The notes beneath the pieces were generated by a model. That model saw only the letters and a list, made by a program, of their open reading frames with translations. It did no database searches and had not been told where the DNA came from. Below are positions 17,762 to 27,547 of a stretch of 64,000 bases of DNA, piece after piece. The stretch's first letter is position 1; every line of letters begins with the position of its first letter. The DNA lies in NCBI GenBank assembly GCA_051209155.1, contig JBPJGB010000001.1; one strand, 5' to 3'. Both the position numbers and the translations under genes were made by a program. The DNA comes from Actomonas sp051209155. GTDB lineage: Bacteria; Verrucomicrobiota; Verrucomicrobiia; Opitutales; Opitutaceae.

Positions 17762-18533
17762 GCGGTTTGGTCGCGCGATAATAGAGCGAAAATGTCGTCA
17801 GGTGGTCGAGTTCGGCGGGCGCCACCTCGGCACCGTTTTCGCCCTGCATGACCACGGCATCGATGAAGCCCAGTCGGGCCAATTCGGCCAATTGATGGAC
17901 CGGGCGCACATACACGTGGCGCACGGTTTCGTCGGCGCCATAGACGCCGTCCCAGAAAAGGGTTTCAGGTTGGTCGGCAAGCTCGGCCAAGGGCGGGTTG
18001 TTCCGCTGGATGTCTGACCAGCGCTCCGGCGTGATCTCCGGGTTGTCCGCGTGATAGGTCACCGGGATAGTTTGCAGATTGTGGGATGAAATCAGCATCT
18101 GGCCTCCGGGGCGCAACACGCGGTGGATTTCTCGCAGGCACCGTTTCCGGTCCGCGACAGACAGGCAGTCCAAGCCGTTGAAACTGAAAAATACGAAGTC
18201 GAAGGACGCCTCGACCCAAGGGCTCAGGTCGGCGGCGTCGGCTTGTTCGATTTGCCAACCGTGTTGGGCAATCTGGGTCGCAAAAAGACCTTCGCAGTGA
18301 GCCACCATCCCCGGGGCGAGATCGACGCCGACGTAGCGACCGCACAGCGGCGCAAAAAAACGCGTCGTGCGACCGGCGCCGATACCGAGGTCAAGAAAGT
18401 AGGGGTCTCCGGGATGGCGCATCACGGCGCGCAGGAATTCGCCCTCGGTGAATTCCAATCGAGAGAAGTCGAACTGGCGCACGATGTCGGGATGGCTGTA
18501 GATCTCGGCAAAGCTGGTCACGGCGGACTCCAT
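17721..18533 (-). CDS. Class I SAM-dependent methyltransferase
   Basis: A 270-residue protein with a Rossmann-fold methyltransferase core. FLDLGIGAGRTTRFFAPLCG is motif I and binds SAM, VGVDLAPGMV carries the acidic residue that contacts the ribose, DFVFFSFNGLDCL is the motif II region, and LREIHRVLRPGGQMLISSHN is post-motif II. It resembles ubiE/methyltransferase-11 domains. The acceptor is unknown. The 3' end overlaps the convergent wrbA-like gene by 41 bp, and the 5' end is divergent from the GPH transporter gene. Confidence 0.82.
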   Translation of the reverse strand: MESAVTSFAEIYSHPDIVRQFDFSRLEFTEGEFLRAVMRHPGDPYFLDLGIGAGRTTRFFAPLCGRYVGVDLAPGMVAHCEGLFATQIAQHGWQIEQADAADLSPWVEASFDFVFFSFNGLDCLSVADRKRCLREIHRVLRPGGQMLISSHNLQTIPVTYHADNPEITPERWSDIQRNNPPLAELADQPETLFWDGVYGADETVRHVYVRPVHQLAELARLGFIDAVVMQGENGAEVAPAELDHLTTFSLYYRATKPPNPVATETASGPR

Positions 18534-18634
18534 CGAGCGGGCGGACGCGCGTCGGGTCGATCCTGTTTATCATGGAGCAAGGCCTTGGGCGCTTTCGCGC
18601 TTGTTCGTCTCCGGTCGAGCCCTACGGTCGCGCC

Positions 18635-20038
18635 ATGCCCCAAACCCCATCTGCGTCCGCGAAGGGCGATCGCTTGTCGTTTAAGGAGAACCTCGGCTTC
18701 GGCCTGGGCGACATGGCGTCGAACTTCTTCTTCCAGACCTTCGGCATCTTTCTGCTGTATTACTATACCGATGTGTTCGGCATCGAGCCGGCGGCGGCGG
18801 GCACGATGTTCTTCCTGACGCGACTGATCGACGCCTTCACCGATCCGGCGATGGGCGCGATCGCGGACCGCACCAAGACGCGTTGGGGCAAATACCGCCC
18901 CTACCTGCTGTGGATGGCCATCCCGTATGGAATTTGCGGATACCTGATCTTCGCCAATCCTGATCTCGAGGGGGCATCCAAGCTCATTTACGCCTACGTG
19001 ACCTACTCGGCCATGATGCTGATCTACACCGCGATCAACGTCCCCTATTGTTCACTCATGGGCGTGCTCAGTCCGTCTTCCAAAGCGCGGACGGTGGCCT
19101 CGAGTTTCCGTTTTGCCTGCGCCTTTGGCGGTGGTTTTCTGATCTCTCTGTTTGTGCGGCCGATGGTGGAGGCCCTGGGCGCGGGCGACGAGGTGAAGGG
19201 GTTCCAGCACGCCATGGCGATCTTCGCGGTGGCCTCGGTGGCACTCTTCCTGGTCACGTTCCTCACGACTCGGGAGCGGGTGCAGCCGCCGGCAAACCAG
19301 CAGCACAATCTCAAGGAAGAGCTGGGCGAACTGCTCAAGAACAAGCCTTGGGTGATCCTCTTCTACGGCGCGGTGGCCTCGACCACTTTTCTGGTGCTCC
19401 GCGACTCGGTCACGATTCAGTATTTCAAATACGTCGTCGGAGTGAGCGATGAGAAGTATTGGTGGATTTTCGACCAAGCCTCGTTGTTTCTGGGGGCGGC
19501 CAAGCTATCCAATGTCGCGGGTATTCTCTGTGTCGGACTCTTCCTGGGTAACTACGATAAGAAGCCTTTGGCCGTCGTGCTTTGCTTGATCACGGCTTTG
19601 AGTGTTCTGGCCTTCTTTTTCATCCCGGCCGATCAGTTCGGTCTCATGATCGCGGTCAACACGATCGGCACCTTCGTTTATGGTCCGACGGCGGCGATCA
19701 TCTGGTCGATGTATGGAGACGTGGCTGCCTACGGTGAATACAAGTTTGGTCGCCGCTCGACCGGTCTGGTTCACTCGGCTCAGCTTTTCTCATTGAAGAC
19801 GGGTAGCATGATCGCTGGGTCGCTCGCCGGTGCCCTGTTGGCCTATTTCGGTTTCGTTGCCAATGAGGTGCAAACCGAGCGTTCCATCCTCGGCATTACG
19901 CTGATGTTCTCGGTTATTCCCGCGGTTTTCGCGCTCATCAAGGCGTGGGCGATCTGGGCCTATCCGCTTGATGCGAAGAAGATGGCGGAGATTGAGACGG
20001 CTCTGGCCGAGCGCAAAGCCGCCGAGGCGGCGGGCTGA
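18635..20038 (+). CDS. GPH-family (MelB-like) sugar:cation symporter
   Basis: A 467-residue major-facilitator protein of the glycoside-pentoside-hexuronide:cation symporter group. The start has the group pattern ENLGFGLGDMASNFFFQTF and then a YYYTDVFGI loop. TRLIDAFTDPAMGAIADRTKTRWGKYRPYLLW carries the MelB-type Asp and Lys/Arg residues used for cation binding and gating. About 12 membrane segments are visible. It probably imports a sugar or glycoside with Na+ or H+; substrate not predictable. The rhamnosidase-like gene 1.5 kb away suggests plant- or algal-saccharide use, but only by proximity. The ATG at 18635 is chosen as it begins the compact N-terminus; the frame is open back to 18572. 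Confidence 0.9.
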   Translation: MPQTPSASAKGDRLSFKENLGFGLGDMASNFFFQTFGIFLLYYYTDVFGIEPAAAGTMFFLTRLIDAFTDPAMGAIADRTKTRWGKYRPYLLWMAIPYGICGYLIFANPDLEGASKLIYAYVTYSAMMLIYTAINVPYCSLMGVLSPSSKARTVASSFRFACAFGGGFLISLFVRPMVEALGAGDEVKGFQHAMAIFAVASVALFLVTFLTTRERVQPPANQQHNLKEELGELLKNKPWVILFYGAVASTTFLVLRDSVTIQYFKYVVGVSDEKYWWIFDQASLFLGAAKLSNVAGILCVGLFLGNYDKKPLAVVLCLITALSVLAFFFIPADQFGLMIAVNTIGTFVYGPTAAIIWSMYGDVAAYGEYKFGRRSTGLVHSAQLFSLKTGSMIAGSLAGALLAYFGFVANEVQTERSILGITLMFSVIPAVFALIKAWAIWAYPLDAKKMAEIETALAERKAAEAAG

Positions 20039-20079
20039 TCCGCTCGTTAACCCCGACTTAACTCAGATGCTGCGGTTGC

Positions 20080-20595
<516 letters not shown>

Positions 20596-20687
20596 GGCGC
20601 GCAGGATTGGAGCCCACACCGACGTTTGGCGAGCTTGTTGCGGGGAATGTGTTGTTCGGTGACGGAGTTCCGACTCAGATCGTGATC

Positions 20688-21515
20688 ATGCTCATCAGCA
20701 CCGCGTCCCTCGCCCAGCGTTTGTCGGATCCCAACGTCGTCGTCTTCGACTGCCGCCATGACTTGGGTCAACCCGAGGCGGGTCGGGCGTGGTATGAGGC
20801 CGGGCATGTGCCGGGCGCTCGCTTCGCTGGCGTGGACACGGACTTGTCCATCCCGCCCGATGGCCGCAACGGTCGTCATCCCTTGCCTTCGCCGCATGCG
20901 TTCGCGGTGTTTCTCGCCGCCGCCGGAGTGACCGCGCAGTCCACGATCGTCGCCTACGATCAGGTCGGCGGCCAGTATGCCGCGCGCCTGTGGTGGATGG
21001 CCCGATGGATCGGGCATCCGCAGGTCGCCGTGCTCGATGGGGGCTGGCAAAAGTGGAATGCGGAGTCGCGCCCCTTGGAGACCGTCATCCCCGTCGGGAT
21101 ACCGGGCAATCTCACGCCGTGGCCCGACGATACGCGATGGGTGGACGCGGCAACGGTGCAGGCCGGCGCCGGTTTGGTGGTCGATGCGCGGGCGCCTGAG
21201 CGATACCGCGGCGAAGTGGAGCCCTTGGATCCGGTGGCGGGGCACATACCCGGGGCGGTCAATCATTGCTACAATCTGAACCTGAACGCCGACCTCACGT
21301 TTCGGGCGCCGGATGAGCTGCGGGCCGCGTGGCAGGGGGTTTTGGCCGGTCGTGATCCGGCCGAGGTCATTCATCAATGTGGCTCCGGCATCACGGCCTG
21401 CGTGAACCTGTTGGCGATGGAGCTGGCCGGACTGGGCGGCTCACGGCTTTACGCGGGCTCATGGAGCGAGTGGGTGGCGGACCCGACGCGTCCGGTGGCG
21501 ACCGGGGCGGAGTAA
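20688..21515 (+). CDS. Two-domain rhodanese, thiosulfate/3-mercaptopyruvate sulfurtransferase
   Basis: A 275-residue sulfurtransferase with two rhodanese domains. The N-terminal, inactive domain has VVFDCRHDLGQPEAGRAWYE, GHVPGARF and IVAYDQVGGQYAARLWWM. The C-terminal domain has the active-site loop HQCGSGITACVN with the catalytic Cys. The loop sequence CGSGITA is closer to 3-mercaptopyruvate sulfurtransferases than to thiosulfate rhodaneses, so the former is more likely. It moves sulfane sulfur to cyanide or thiols. The ATG at 20688 is chosen because it fits the family start; an in-frame ATG at 20607 would add a stretch unlike the family. Confidence 0.88.
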   Translation: MLISTASLAQRLSDPNVVVFDCRHDLGQPEAGRAWYEAGHVPGARFAGVDTDLSIPPDGRNGRHPLPSPHAFAVFLAAAGVTAQSTIVAYDQVGGQYAARLWWMARWIGHPQVAVLDGGWQKWNAESRPLETVIPVGIPGNLTPWPDDTRWVDAATVQAGAGLVVDARAPERYRGEVEPLDPVAGHIPGAVNHCYNLNLNADLTFRAPDELRAAWQGVLAGRDPAEVIHQCGSGITACVNLLAMELAGLGGSRLYAGSWSEWVADPTRPVATGAE

Positions 21516-21518
21516 CCG

Positions 21519-21547
21519 ACGACCACTCGCTCACGCTCGCGGCTACA
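21519..21547. repeat. Possible REP-like intergenic element
   Basis: The 27-bp gap between the convergent rhodanese and GH78 genes holds CGACCACTCGCTCACGCTCG followed by CGGCTACA. CGGCTACA is also the outer end of the inverted repeat at 44479-44529. The GH78 stop codon lies within the element. Only two partial copies are seen in the window. Confidence 0.3.
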
Positions 21548-23978
21548 AGCTGAGGTTTTGGGTGCCGGCGGTGAGGGGCACGGTTTGGCCGCGCCATTCG
21601 AAGGTGCCACTGAGATCGTCGGGCAGGGTGACGACGGCCTCGATGCCACCCTCAGGCGTCGCGAGCAGTTTGACCGCGATGTCGCCGAGTGGGTGGGGCA
21701 GCGACCCTTCGGCGCGGGGTAACTTGCCGAGGTGCGGAGCGATGCGCACCGACTTGAATCCGGGTTCGGCGGGCTGGATGCCGAGCACCGTGTTGAGCAG
21801 GCCGAGCATCGGGTGGGATCCCCAGGCGTGGGCGTCGGAACGCGAGTCCGGTGCCGGCGTTTCCGGCACCGTGGTAAGCCCCATGGCCAAAACGTCGCGC
21901 CATGGCTCGAGCCAGTCGAGATAGCGATCGCCGAAGCCGGCGCGCACGAGCGCCGCGTGGGTGTAAAAACTGAAGTAGAAGGTCGCCGGTGCGAGATCTG
22001 TGTCGCGCAACATCCGCTTGGCGACAGCGGACATTTGAGCCTTTTCCTCCGGTGGCGCGGTGAGAATGAGGTAGGTGTTGGCGTGCTGGCTGTAGGTCTG
22101 CTGCGCGGGTGTGTCGGCCACCAAACCGCGGTTCGCGTTCCAGCATGTATCCAGAACGTGGCGACGAATGTTTGCCGCCCGTTCGACATAGGTGCGTGCC
22201 TCATCCGCCAACCCGAATGCGGCAAAAAGTTCGGCGGCCTGTTGCAGCGTGTAGACATGGTGGAGGTCGAGGATGGCCGAGGCCCCATCGGCGTCCCGCG
22301 GCGGCACGCCCCCCAGTCCCGTCACCGGATCGCGGCCCCAGCCTGGAATCCAGTCGATGTAGTTCCACCACCTGCGGCCGGTGTAGACGCCGGTGGTCGG
22401 ATCGGAGTGTTCCGCGTAGTAGCGCAGCACTTCTCTGACACCGGGGAGGCGCGCGCGCACGAAGTCCTCGTCGTCGCGGAGCATCCAGTAGTCATGCACC
22501 ATGCTGATCCAGACCAGTGAATAGGGCGGGATGATTTGGTGCCGGGAATCGGGCCAGCGCGAGGAGGTGAGCCCGTTCGGGTTGCGGCTCTCGTCGAAGG
22601 CGAAGATGGCCTTGCGCATCAGCCGGTCGTCGCCGCCAACCACCACGCTGACCAAGGCTTCGATGCGGGTGTCGCCGACGTAGCTCAGCTGCTCGTAGTA
22701 GGAGCTGTCGGTAAAGATGTCGTGGGTCCCGGTGCGTAGCGTGCGCCAGGCGATGTTCCAGATCTGTTTGAGCTCCGCGGCGGGACTGACGAACCGTGCT
22801 TTCTCGATCAAAGGATAGGCAGTGAATTCGGCCGTGAGGTCAGCCAATTCCAGCGGCTCATCGGCGGTCGTGATATCGATCTGCAGGTAGCGCCAGGTGC
22901 GCCAGCGCAAGGGGCGGAACACGCGATCGTCGGCGCCGTCCGGGTGGAATAGGTCGAAGAAGCCCAGGATGTGTTTCCCCTCGATCGCGTCGCGGTTGCC
23001 CTTGAGCTTGGAAGCGGGTGTGCCGTCGCCCTCGTAGAGGGATTCGGCGTAGGTCAACTTGACCGTGCTGCCGGCGCCGCCACTCACCTGAAGTTCGGGA
23101 TAGCCCGTGGTGTGTTCCGCTTGGTCGAGCAGGATGGTGGCGTGCGTGTTGGGGGGCACGGTGGCGGGGGCGGTGCCGCGCACAAACCCGGCTGGGACGT
23201 CCGCTCCGGAGCTGCGACGCACGGTGGCCAGGCGCAGGAGATTTGACTCCATGAGCGGAATCTCCCGGGGCACCAGCAGCCAGATGCCGTCGGTGCCGAT
23301 TCCGCGTGGGCGGCCGGGCCGCAGGGGGCGGGCGGGAGTCCAGGTTTCGTCGTCGTAGGCGGGGTCGGACCAATCCCACGGATAACGGGCAGCGTCCACT
23401 TCGTCACCCGGTCCGACGACGATGTAGGTCCAGAGGCGACTGCCCATGTCGCCGATCGGCTGGTAGGCGGGATTGGTGAAAGAGGTCCACGAAGCGTCGG
23501 TATTGGCGATTGCTTCGAGGTCGCCGTCCCCCTGCAGGATGAAGGCGGTTTGGTCGGTGAGCTGAGCGACCGGGGCGTGTTCGGCGAAATTCCAGACCTG
23601 AGCGGCAATGACGTTGTCGCCGGCGCGCAGGAAGGGGCCGATGTCCAGTGAATCGAAGCGCCAGTGTTTGAGGTCACCGCGCGCGGGACCGATGTGGATG
23701 GGCGTGCCGTTGACGAAGAGGCGGTAGCGGTTGTCGGCCGAAACGTGGACGACAAAACGATCGGGCTCGGCGTCGAGCGCGATGTGCTTGCGAAAGTGAT
23801 ACACGCCGTAGCCGCGCGCCGGGGCGCCAGCCGGGGCGATCCATTGCGCGACCCACTGCTTTTCCAACCAGCGTTGGGCGGGCGCGGCCGACTTTACGGT
23901 TTGAGCGGAAACGGAGGGGAGCGCGCAGGCAAGGAGCAGCGCGCACCGCAGCGCGCCGAAGAAGGGGGGGCGGGGCAT
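21543..23978 (-). CDS. Exported GH78-like alpha-L-rhamnosidase
   Basis: An 811-residue exported glycoside hydrolase of the bacterial alpha-L-rhamnosidase (GH78) type. After a signal peptide (PFFGALRCALLLACALPSVSA) comes a beta-sandwich domain with YGVYHFRKHIALDAEP and a second jelly-roll, then the (alpha/alpha)6 catalytic barrel. DIFTDSSYYEQLSYVGDTRIEAL is the motif region carrying the candidate acidic residues. Further along, WMLRDDEDFVRARLPGVREVLRYYAEH and GSHPMLGLLNTVLGIQPAEPGFK are typical. It should remove terminal rhamnose from pectin (rhamnogalacturonan), flavonoid glycosides or algal polymers. No other CAZymes flank it. The GPH transporter about 1.5 kb away could import the products, but that is inference. 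Confidence 0.82.
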   Translation of the reverse strand: MPRPPFFGALRCALLLACALPSVSAQTVKSAAPAQRWLEKQWVAQWIAPAGAPARGYGVYHFRKHIALDAEPDRFVVHVSADNRYRLFVNGTPIHIGPARGDLKHWRFDSLDIGPFLRAGDNVIAAQVWNFAEHAPVAQLTDQTAFILQGDGDLEAIANTDASWTSFTNPAYQPIGDMGSRLWTYIVVGPGDEVDAARYPWDWSDPAYDDETWTPARPLRPGRPRGIGTDGIWLLVPREIPLMESNLLRLATVRRSSGADVPAGFVRGTAPATVPPNTHATILLDQAEHTTGYPELQVSGGAGSTVKLTYAESLYEGDGTPASKLKGNRDAIEGKHILGFFDLFHPDGADDRVFRPLRWRTWRYLQIDITTADEPLELADLTAEFTAYPLIEKARFVSPAAELKQIWNIAWRTLRTGTHDIFTDSSYYEQLSYVGDTRIEALVSVVVGGDDRLMRKAIFAFDESRNPNGLTSSRWPDSRHQIIPPYSLVWISMVHDYWMLRDDEDFVRARLPGVREVLRYYAEHSDPTTGVYTGRRWWNYIDWIPGWGRDPVTGLGGVPPRDADGASAILDLHHVYTLQQAAELFAAFGLADEARTYVERAANIRRHVLDTCWNANRGLVADTPAQQTYSQHANTYLILTAPPEEKAQMSAVAKRMLRDTDLAPATFYFSFYTHAALVRAGFGDRYLDWLEPWRDVLAMGLTTVPETPAPDSRSDAHAWGSHPMLGLLNTVLGIQPAEPGFKSVRIAPHLGKLPRAEGSLPHPLGDIAVKLLATPEGGIEAVVTLPDDLSGTFEWRGQTVPLTAGTQNLSL

Positions 23979-24009
23979 GCCGTCAGTTCACGCGATCCCG
24001 CGACCGCGC

Positions 24010-24465
24010 TCAATCCTTCTCCCGCGTGAGATTCCAGATTACCCGGCGGGCGCGTTCGGCGGATACCCGCAGGCGGAGCCGATGACGCCAGCGTCGTTCC
24101 CGGCGGCTTTGGTCGAAGAAATCGTTGGCTTCGAGGGGGAAATCCCGGCGGGAACGCAAATGGGCGAGTGCCGCGATGAACTCGCGATCCAGATGGAATG
24201 CGCCGGGGTGAAGTGCTTCGATGACCGGCCGGAGCAGGCGGGCATGCGGGTAGAGCGAACGGCGGAACAAGTGTTCGATGAAATCCGCCGGATCGACGTC
24301 GTGGACGGCACAGTAACAATCCGCCACCCAGTCAGGAGAAGTTTTGGTCGCAGCGGGCGTGGGAGAGTCGCCGCGGAGGACCCAGGCGGTTTGCTGGTGT
24401 GGCGCGGAGTGAGCGGATGGTGGCGGGGAGGAGGTGGACGGGAACGTGGAGGCAGAGGACGACAT
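24010..24465 (-). CDS. Hypothetical protein in the sigma-kinase operon
   Basis: A 151-residue protein with no domain I recognise. The first 35 residues are low-complexity and Ser/Pro-rich. From about residue 40 it becomes a compact region (PDWVADCYCAVHDVDPADFIEHLFRR, cut here), with FHLDREFIAALAHLRSRRDF and a basic Arg-rich end (RRWRHRLRLRV). It has two close Cys but no zinc motif. It lies 51 bp downstream of the Ser/Thr kinase gene on the same strand, so it is probably the third gene of the ECF sigma-kinase operon and may be a target or accessory of that signalling unit. The start could also be the ATG at 24474. Confidence 0.6.
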   Translation of the reverse strand: MSSSASTFPSTSSPPPSAHSAPHQQTAWVLRGDSPTPAATKTSPDWVADCYCAVHDVDPADFIEHLFRRSLYPHARLLRPVIEALHPGAFHLDREFIAALAHLRSRRDFPLEANDFFDQSRRERRWRHRLRLRVSAERARRVIWNLTREKD

Positions 24466-24516
24466 GAGGAGCACGGATCGCGTGCCTCATGATGCGTGGT
24501 TGCTCGCGCGATCGGC

Positions 24517-27468
24517 TCACTGTGCCGGCGATTTCTTTGCGATCGCCTCAAGGGCGGCGGCGCGGGCGGTGGCGAACGCCGCGCGGTCGGCCTCGGGGAT
24601 CTTTGCCTCCTGCGCGGCATAGAGCGCGGTGCCGGCGTCAACCAATTGCCGCGCGATCTCCGGGTGTCCGGCCCCGGCTTCGGCGCGGGCGAGCCAATAC
24701 TGATAAAGCGCCATGATGTGGCGGTCGGGGTAGCGGGCGAGCAACTCGTCGAGAAAACGGTGGCCGACCTCGGCGGCGGCAGTGGGGTTGCCCGTCAAGA
24801 GGTGGGCGCGCATGAGTTGCCCGGCCATGTAGGCGGTGTTGATGGAATCGCGGCCGTTGACCTCCACGCTGCCCGCCAGGGTGCGTTCCATGATGGGCAC
24901 GGCTTCGGCGCCGCGGTCCATTTCGTTGAGCAACTCGCTGTAGAGCAATGCGGTGACGAAGACGCGCGGGCTGCGTTCGCCGAACTGGGCGCGGCGGGAG
25001 GTGAGCGCTTTTTCAAAGATCGCGGCGGCTTCGTCGCGTCGGCCCAATCGTCCGAGGTTTTGCGCGAGCACCGTCATGGCGTCGGTCGTGCGGTAGTGGT
25101 CGGGGCCGAGGGTGCGCGAGGCGCGTTCGATGCATTCGCGCAGCACGGCGACGGCCTCGTCGCGGCGATTCAGGTCGCCGAGCACGTTGCCGAGGTTGAA
25201 GAGGATCAGCAGGGTGTTCGGGTGGTCCGGGCCGAGGGTCGAAGCGTAGCCTGCGCGGGCCCGGGTGAAGGCGTCGACCGCTTCGTCCAGGCGGAATTGG
25301 CGGGAGTAGGCCGAGCCCATGTTTTGCAGCGTGCCGAGCGTATCCGGATGGTGCTCTCCCTGCACGCGCCGGCGGATCCGATAGATATCCTGGTAGAGCG
25401 CGAGGGCCTCGTCGCTGCGGATCTGGCGGTTGTAGTTGTTGGCGAGACTTTGGCGGGTGCGCAGGGTGGCGGGATGCTCGGGGCCGTAAACCTCGGTCTG
25501 GCGCGCGATGAGGTCCTTTTGCAGGTTCTCGGCCTCCACGTATTGGTGGGTCATGCCAAGGCAGGCGGCGAGTTCGCTCAGGGCGCGGAGGGTGGCCGGG
25601 TTGAGGCGGCCGAGTTTGGCTTCGAGCCGGGAGGCGGCTTTGCGCAGCAGAGGAAAAGCTTCGTCAAAACGACTTTGCAGGCGGCGCATGAGGCCAACCC
25701 GGCCGGTGGCCTCGAGGACGAGGGTATCGTCGACGCCGAGCACGTTTTCGAGGCGGGCAAGGTAATCCGCGCCCATTGCCGCTTCGGCCTCGTCGTAGCG
25801 GCCCAGCGACAGGAGATTCGTCAGCAGGGCTTCCTGCGCCACGAGCGTCGGCCGGGCGTCCGCTCCCAGCTGGTCGCGGCGCAGTTGCCAGGCGCGATCG
25901 TAGTGGTCGTGAGCGGTTTCGTAGGCACCGAGATCGTGCAGCGATTGGGCGATGGTGAAGCGCACATCGGCCTCGACGAGCGGTTGGCCGGCGAAGCGTC
26001 CGTCCTCGATATGTGTCGCGGCGTTTTCGAGGGCGGTGATGATCTTCATGTCCCGATCCGGCTGTGCGTCGGGCGAAGCCTGGGCGAGCACGTCCTGTCG
26101 CAGAAATTCCACGACGGCGCGACTGGTGGCGGCTTCGGCGGCGGCGTGTTGCTCGGCGCGCAGCGCGCGACGGGCCTGGGTCTGGCTGACGATGGTCGCG
26201 GCGACCAAAGCGGCCGCGACGATCGCGGTGGAGAGGTAGGCGTAGCGGTGGCGGCGGAGGGATTTGCCGAAAAGGTAGAGCCGACTGGGCGCGACGGCTG
26301 CGACGGGTTCGTCGTCGAGATGTCGGCGCAGATCTTCGGCGAGGTCGCCGACGGTGGGGTAGCGCCGCTCGCGGTCGGGATCGAGGCAGCGTTGCACAAT
26401 CCAATCCAGTTCACCGCGCAGCGCCTGGGACCAGGCGGCGGATGTGGCGCCGGCGGTGGTGGCGTGCTCGGCTTGGGCGGTGGCGTCGCGCTGCGCAAAG
26501 GCCGCGCTCGGGCGCGACGCGGGGCCGTCGCGCAGGCGGTGATGGAGCTGGGCGATCTCGTTGAGCGTGCGCACCTCGTCCGGCAGCGGTGGGACACCGA
26601 CCAGCAGTGTGTGCAGCACAGCGCCGAGGCTGTAGCCATCGCTGCGGGTATCGAGGTCGAGTTCGCCGGCGGCTTGCTCGGGACTCATGTAGGCGGGCGT
26701 GCCGATGAACTCCGACTGGCGGGTGAGGTCGCCGTCTTCCGGCGCCCGGGCGGCCATGGCCTTGGCGATGCCAAAGTCGATGACCTTGCAACGGGGGGCG
26801 TCGGCTTCGCCGCCGATGAGGATGTTGGAGGGTTTGAGGTCGCGGTGAATGATACCGCGGCGGTGCGCGTGTTCGACGGCGTGGCAGACCTCGCGGAAGA
26901 GCTCGAGCCGGGCACGCAACCCGAGCTGGTGACGACGGCAGAAATGGTGGATCGGCTCACCCTCCACCAGCTCCATGACAAAATAGGGCCGGCCGAGATC
27001 GGTCGCGCCGGCGTCGATGACGCGCGCAATGCCCGGGTGATCCATGAGGGCGAGGGTCTGACGCTCGGCCGCGAAGCGCAGCAGGACCTCGCGGGTGTCC
27101 ATGCCGGGTTTGATGGCTTTGATTGCGACTTCGCGGCGGATGGGTTCGTCCTGGCGCGCCCGATACACGACGCCGGTCCCGCCGGCGCCGAGGCACTCCA
27201 GAATATGGTAGGGTCCGAGCTGCGCGCCAACCAGTTCCTGGTCGCCTTTGCCCGTCGCGACCTCGTGCAACTCTTCGTTGAGGCGGTCATGCACGACCGA
27301 TTCGATGTCATCTTCGGTGCTGTGCAGGGTGAGCAACATGCGCACGCTCTTAAGCAGGTCGGCATCGCCCTCGCAGTGGGTGCGCAAGAAGGCCTCGCGC
27401 TCGTCGACGGGCAGTTCGAGCGCGGCGATGAAGAGGGTTTCCTCGAGTTCTATCCGGGGGTCGTTCAA
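24517..27468 (-). CDS. Transmembrane serine/threonine protein kinase with TPR region
   Basis: A 983-residue PknB-type kinase. Residues 1-80 form a helical N-terminal segment. The kinase domain spans about 85-370: glycine loop LGAGGTGVVY (93-102), catalytic Lys117 in VAIK, HRDLKPSN (208-215), DFG (231-233), and GTPAYMSPEQAAGELDLDTR at the activation/APE segment. All catalytic residues are present, so it should be active. A single membrane helix near 400-420 (YAYLSTAIVAAALVAATIVS) places the kinase in the cytoplasm and the TPR-rich half (about 460-950, units such as YETAHDHYDRAWQLRRDQLG) outside it. A sigma factor gene lies 79 bp upstream on the same strand. In planctomycetes and verrucomicrobia this pairing is common and suggests control of the sigma factor or its regulon by phosphorylation. 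Confidence 0.93.
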   Translation of the reverse strand: MNDPRIELEETLFIAALELPVDEREAFLRTHCEGDADLLKSVRMLLTLHSTEDDIESVVHDRLNEELHEVATGKGDQELVGAQLGPYHILECLGAGGTGVVYRARQDEPIRREVAIKAIKPGMDTREVLLRFAAERQTLALMDHPGIARVIDAGATDLGRPYFVMELVEGEPIHHFCRRHQLGLRARLELFREVCHAVEHAHRRGIIHRDLKPSNILIGGEADAPRCKVIDFGIAKAMAARAPEDGDLTRQSEFIGTPAYMSPEQAAGELDLDTRSDGYSLGAVLHTLLVGVPPLPDEVRTLNEIAQLHHRLRDGPASRPSAAFAQRDATAQAEHATTAGATSAAWSQALRGELDWIVQRCLDPDRERRYPTVGDLAEDLRRHLDDEPVAAVAPSRLYLFGKSLRRHRYAYLSTAIVAAALVAATIVSQTQARRALRAEQHAAAEAATSRAVVEFLRQDVLAQASPDAQPDRDMKIITALENAATHIEDGRFAGQPLVEADVRFTIAQSLHDLGAYETAHDHYDRAWQLRRDQLGADARPTLVAQEALLTNLLSLGRYDEAEAAMGADYLARLENVLGVDDTLVLEATGRVGLMRRLQSRFDEAFPLLRKAASRLEAKLGRLNPATLRALSELAACLGMTHQYVEAENLQKDLIARQTEVYGPEHPATLRTRQSLANNYNRQIRSDEALALYQDIYRIRRRVQGEHHPDTLGTLQNMGSAYSRQFRLDEAVDAFTRARAGYASTLGPDHPNTLLILFNLGNVLGDLNRRDEAVAVLRECIERASRTLGPDHYRTTDAMTVLAQNLGRLGRRDEAAAIFEKALTSRRAQFGERSPRVFVTALLYSELLNEMDRGAEAVPIMERTLAGSVEVNGRDSINTAYMAGQLMRAHLLTGNPTAAAEVGHRFLDELLARYPDRHIMALYQYWLARAEAGAGHPEIARQLVDAGTALYAAQEAKIPEADRAAFATARAAALEAIAKKSPAQ

Positions 27469-27547
27469 CTCCGCTCAATGATGGCGCGATTTGTGAGCCG
27501 TTTGGCTCACGGTCGGGGCAAAAAGGGCCGCGGGGAAGGCGGGGGCA